This document shows positions 5,244 through 5,937 of a DNA stretch of 5,937 nt, piece by piece. Position numbers and translations under genes: made by a program. Origin of the DNA: Verrucomicrobiota bacterium (GTDB taxonomy: Bacteria; Verrucomicrobiota; Verrucomicrobiia; Opitutales; Opitutaceae); the NCBI GenBank assembly GCA_023447015.1, contig JAEXPG010000197.1, positions 1-5,937 on the forward strand. The letters are read 5' to 3'. A model generated the notes under the pieces. That model did no database searches and was not told the origin of the DNA. It worked only from the letters and a program-made list of their open reading frames with translations. Position 1 is the first letter of the stretch. Every line of letters starts with the position of its first letter.

Positions 5244-5937
5244 ATGCCCGGATGCTTGCGCTCGGTCCACCAGTTGCCCTGTTCCGCCGTCCCGGAGTTG
5301 CTCCAGCTTCTTGGGCAGGACTCGCGACATTGGCGGCGAACCGAGCGACACCTCGTGCTCGACTTCGCCGACGGCGCCGACTCGTGGTTCATCCCCCTGG
5401 CCGCCCCCGAAACCGGTGCGCCGGAGCAAATCGCCGCCACCTGCGCGAAAGAGTTTCGTCGGCTCAACACCGCCCGTCACGCTGTGCTCATGGGGTTGCG
5501 GCACCACGCCGCAGTCCACCACATCGCGCTCGAGCGCGACGACACCGGCGTCTGGGGTGTCCATCTCACGTGCGCCGACTCGAGCATCTGCGTCGGGCCC
5601 AACCTCACGCGCCTGGTTCTCCACAATCCGTCCGCGGTCGCACTCGCGAAGCTGCTGGAGAACCACTTGTTTCCGGAGCTCACCGCGGCCGAAGCCGCTG
5701 CACTGGTCGCACACGACCAGCCACCGGCCGACGAGCTCACGCAAATCCCGGAGGAGGAGAAACAGGCGCTGTTCGGTGCGAGGGCGGCGGCGCTCGACTG
5801 CAGCCCCCTGACCCGGCCAGACGAGTGGCCGGCCGATCCCGAGGCGCTCGCCGAGCGGCTGCTCCCCACGCGAAACACCCCCGGCCAACGCGTCGTCGAA
5901 GCCCTCGAAGTCGCAGTCGGAGCGCACCGCGTCAGTC
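5244..5937 (+). CDS. Hypothetical protein, N-terminal 231 residues (3' end outside window)
   Basis: An open frame reaching the window end, recognised by translating codons starting at multiples of three; third positions are about 90% G/C in its core, while the long mirror frame on the minus strand is its shadow. I do not recognise the family. From about residue 34 it reads as a folded cytoplasmic domain: RHLVLDFADGADSWFIPLA (a beta pair, 35-53), a helix (EQIAATCAKEFRRLNTARHA, 61-80), a His-rich segment (GLRHHAAVHHIALERD, 84-99), a strand GVWGVHLTC, then VGPNLTRLVLHNPSAVALAK and a helix (LLENHLFPELT). After that comes an acidic, Ala- and Pro-rich part with helices (DELTQIPEEEKQALF; EALAERLLP). 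There is no signal peptide or membrane helix. The start is uncertain: ATG 5244 leaves a 141-bp spacer to the sigma gene; ATG 5115 in the same frame would add 43 Pro/Arg-rich residues and fill the control region. Divergence from the sigma operon allows shared regulation, but nothing proves it. Confidence 0.65.
   Translation, partial: MPGCLRSVHQLPCSAVPELLQLLGQDSRHWRRTERHLVLDFADGADSWFIPLAAPETGAPEQIAATCAKEFRRLNTARHAVLMGLRHHAAVHHIALERDDTGVWGVHLTCADSSICVGPNLTRLVLHNPSAVALAKLLENHLFPELTAAEAAALVAHDQPPADELTQIPEEEKQALFGARAAALDCSPLTRPDEWPADPEALAERLLPTRNTPGQRVVEALEVAVGAHRVS

Noticed and set aside
5124..5927. 267-residue minus-strand frame mirroring the gene at the window end
   Set aside because: Its codons are exact mirrors of the plus frame, in which about 90% of third positions in the core are G/C. 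The minus product is Gly/Arg/Glu-rich with no domain, and it would run into the sigma leader.
1..5937. Defence system, CRISPR array, insertion sequence, tRNA or riboswitch
   Set aside because: Both strands were read for repeats with regular spacing, transposase or nuclease motifs, cloverleaf-like segments and attachment-site repeats; none was found. The gene content looks chromosomal.

Overview
The window is GC-rich (third codon positions roughly 85-90% G/C) and looks like ordinary chromosomal DNA of a Gram-negative bacterium. A PEP-CTERM protein whose tail reads PEPSTTAA plus a hydrophobic stretch plus an Arg-rich end, an ECF sigma factor paired with a small zinc-less membrane partner, and weak Shine-Dalgarno use together suggest Verrucomicrobiota, perhaps Opitutaceae. 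This is an inference from sequence style, not from a marker gene. No mobile element, tRNA, rRNA, CRISPR array or recognisable defence system is visible.

Layout. (1) 1-410, + strand: the 3' end of gcvP, the glycine-cleavage P-protein. (2) 411-565: a GC-rich hairpin after gcvP and, on the opposite strand, a textbook intrinsic terminator (10-bp perfect stem plus T-run). (3) 566-1243, - strand: a secreted PEP-CTERM protein with a laminin-B-like beta domain. (4) 1244-1504: a 261-bp gap with a 7-bp inverted repeat. (5) 1505-1972, - strand: a GlcG/HbpS-like (DUF336-type) protein. (6) 2067-2957, - strand: an unrecognised 296-residue protein with a CxxC pair. (7) 2958-3162: a 205-bp divergent spacer with no clear signals. 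(8) 3163-3552, + strand: a small VOC/glyoxalase-fold protein with all four metal ligands. (9) 3566-5102, - strand: a compact three-gene operon of ECF sigma factor, single-pass membrane protein (candidate anti-sigma factor) and secreted 222-residue protein. The first junction is an ATGA overlap and the second an 11-bp gap. (10) 5103-5243: a divergent control region with a perfect CCCACGTGGG palindrome. (11) about 5244 to the window end, + strand: an unrecognised gene, 3'-truncated by the window.

The most interesting part is the ECF cassette at 3566-5102. A sigma factor is translationally coupled to a membrane protein, and a secreted protein of unknown function follows directly. This suggests an envelope-signalling unit in which the secreted protein could be a sensor, regulator or output. 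The remaining genes show no clear functional link to each other. The glycine-cleavage gene is housekeeping, the PEP-CTERM protein is probably a sorted surface or exported protein, and the VOC and GlcG-like proteins are small enzymes or binding proteins whose substrates cannot be read from sequence.
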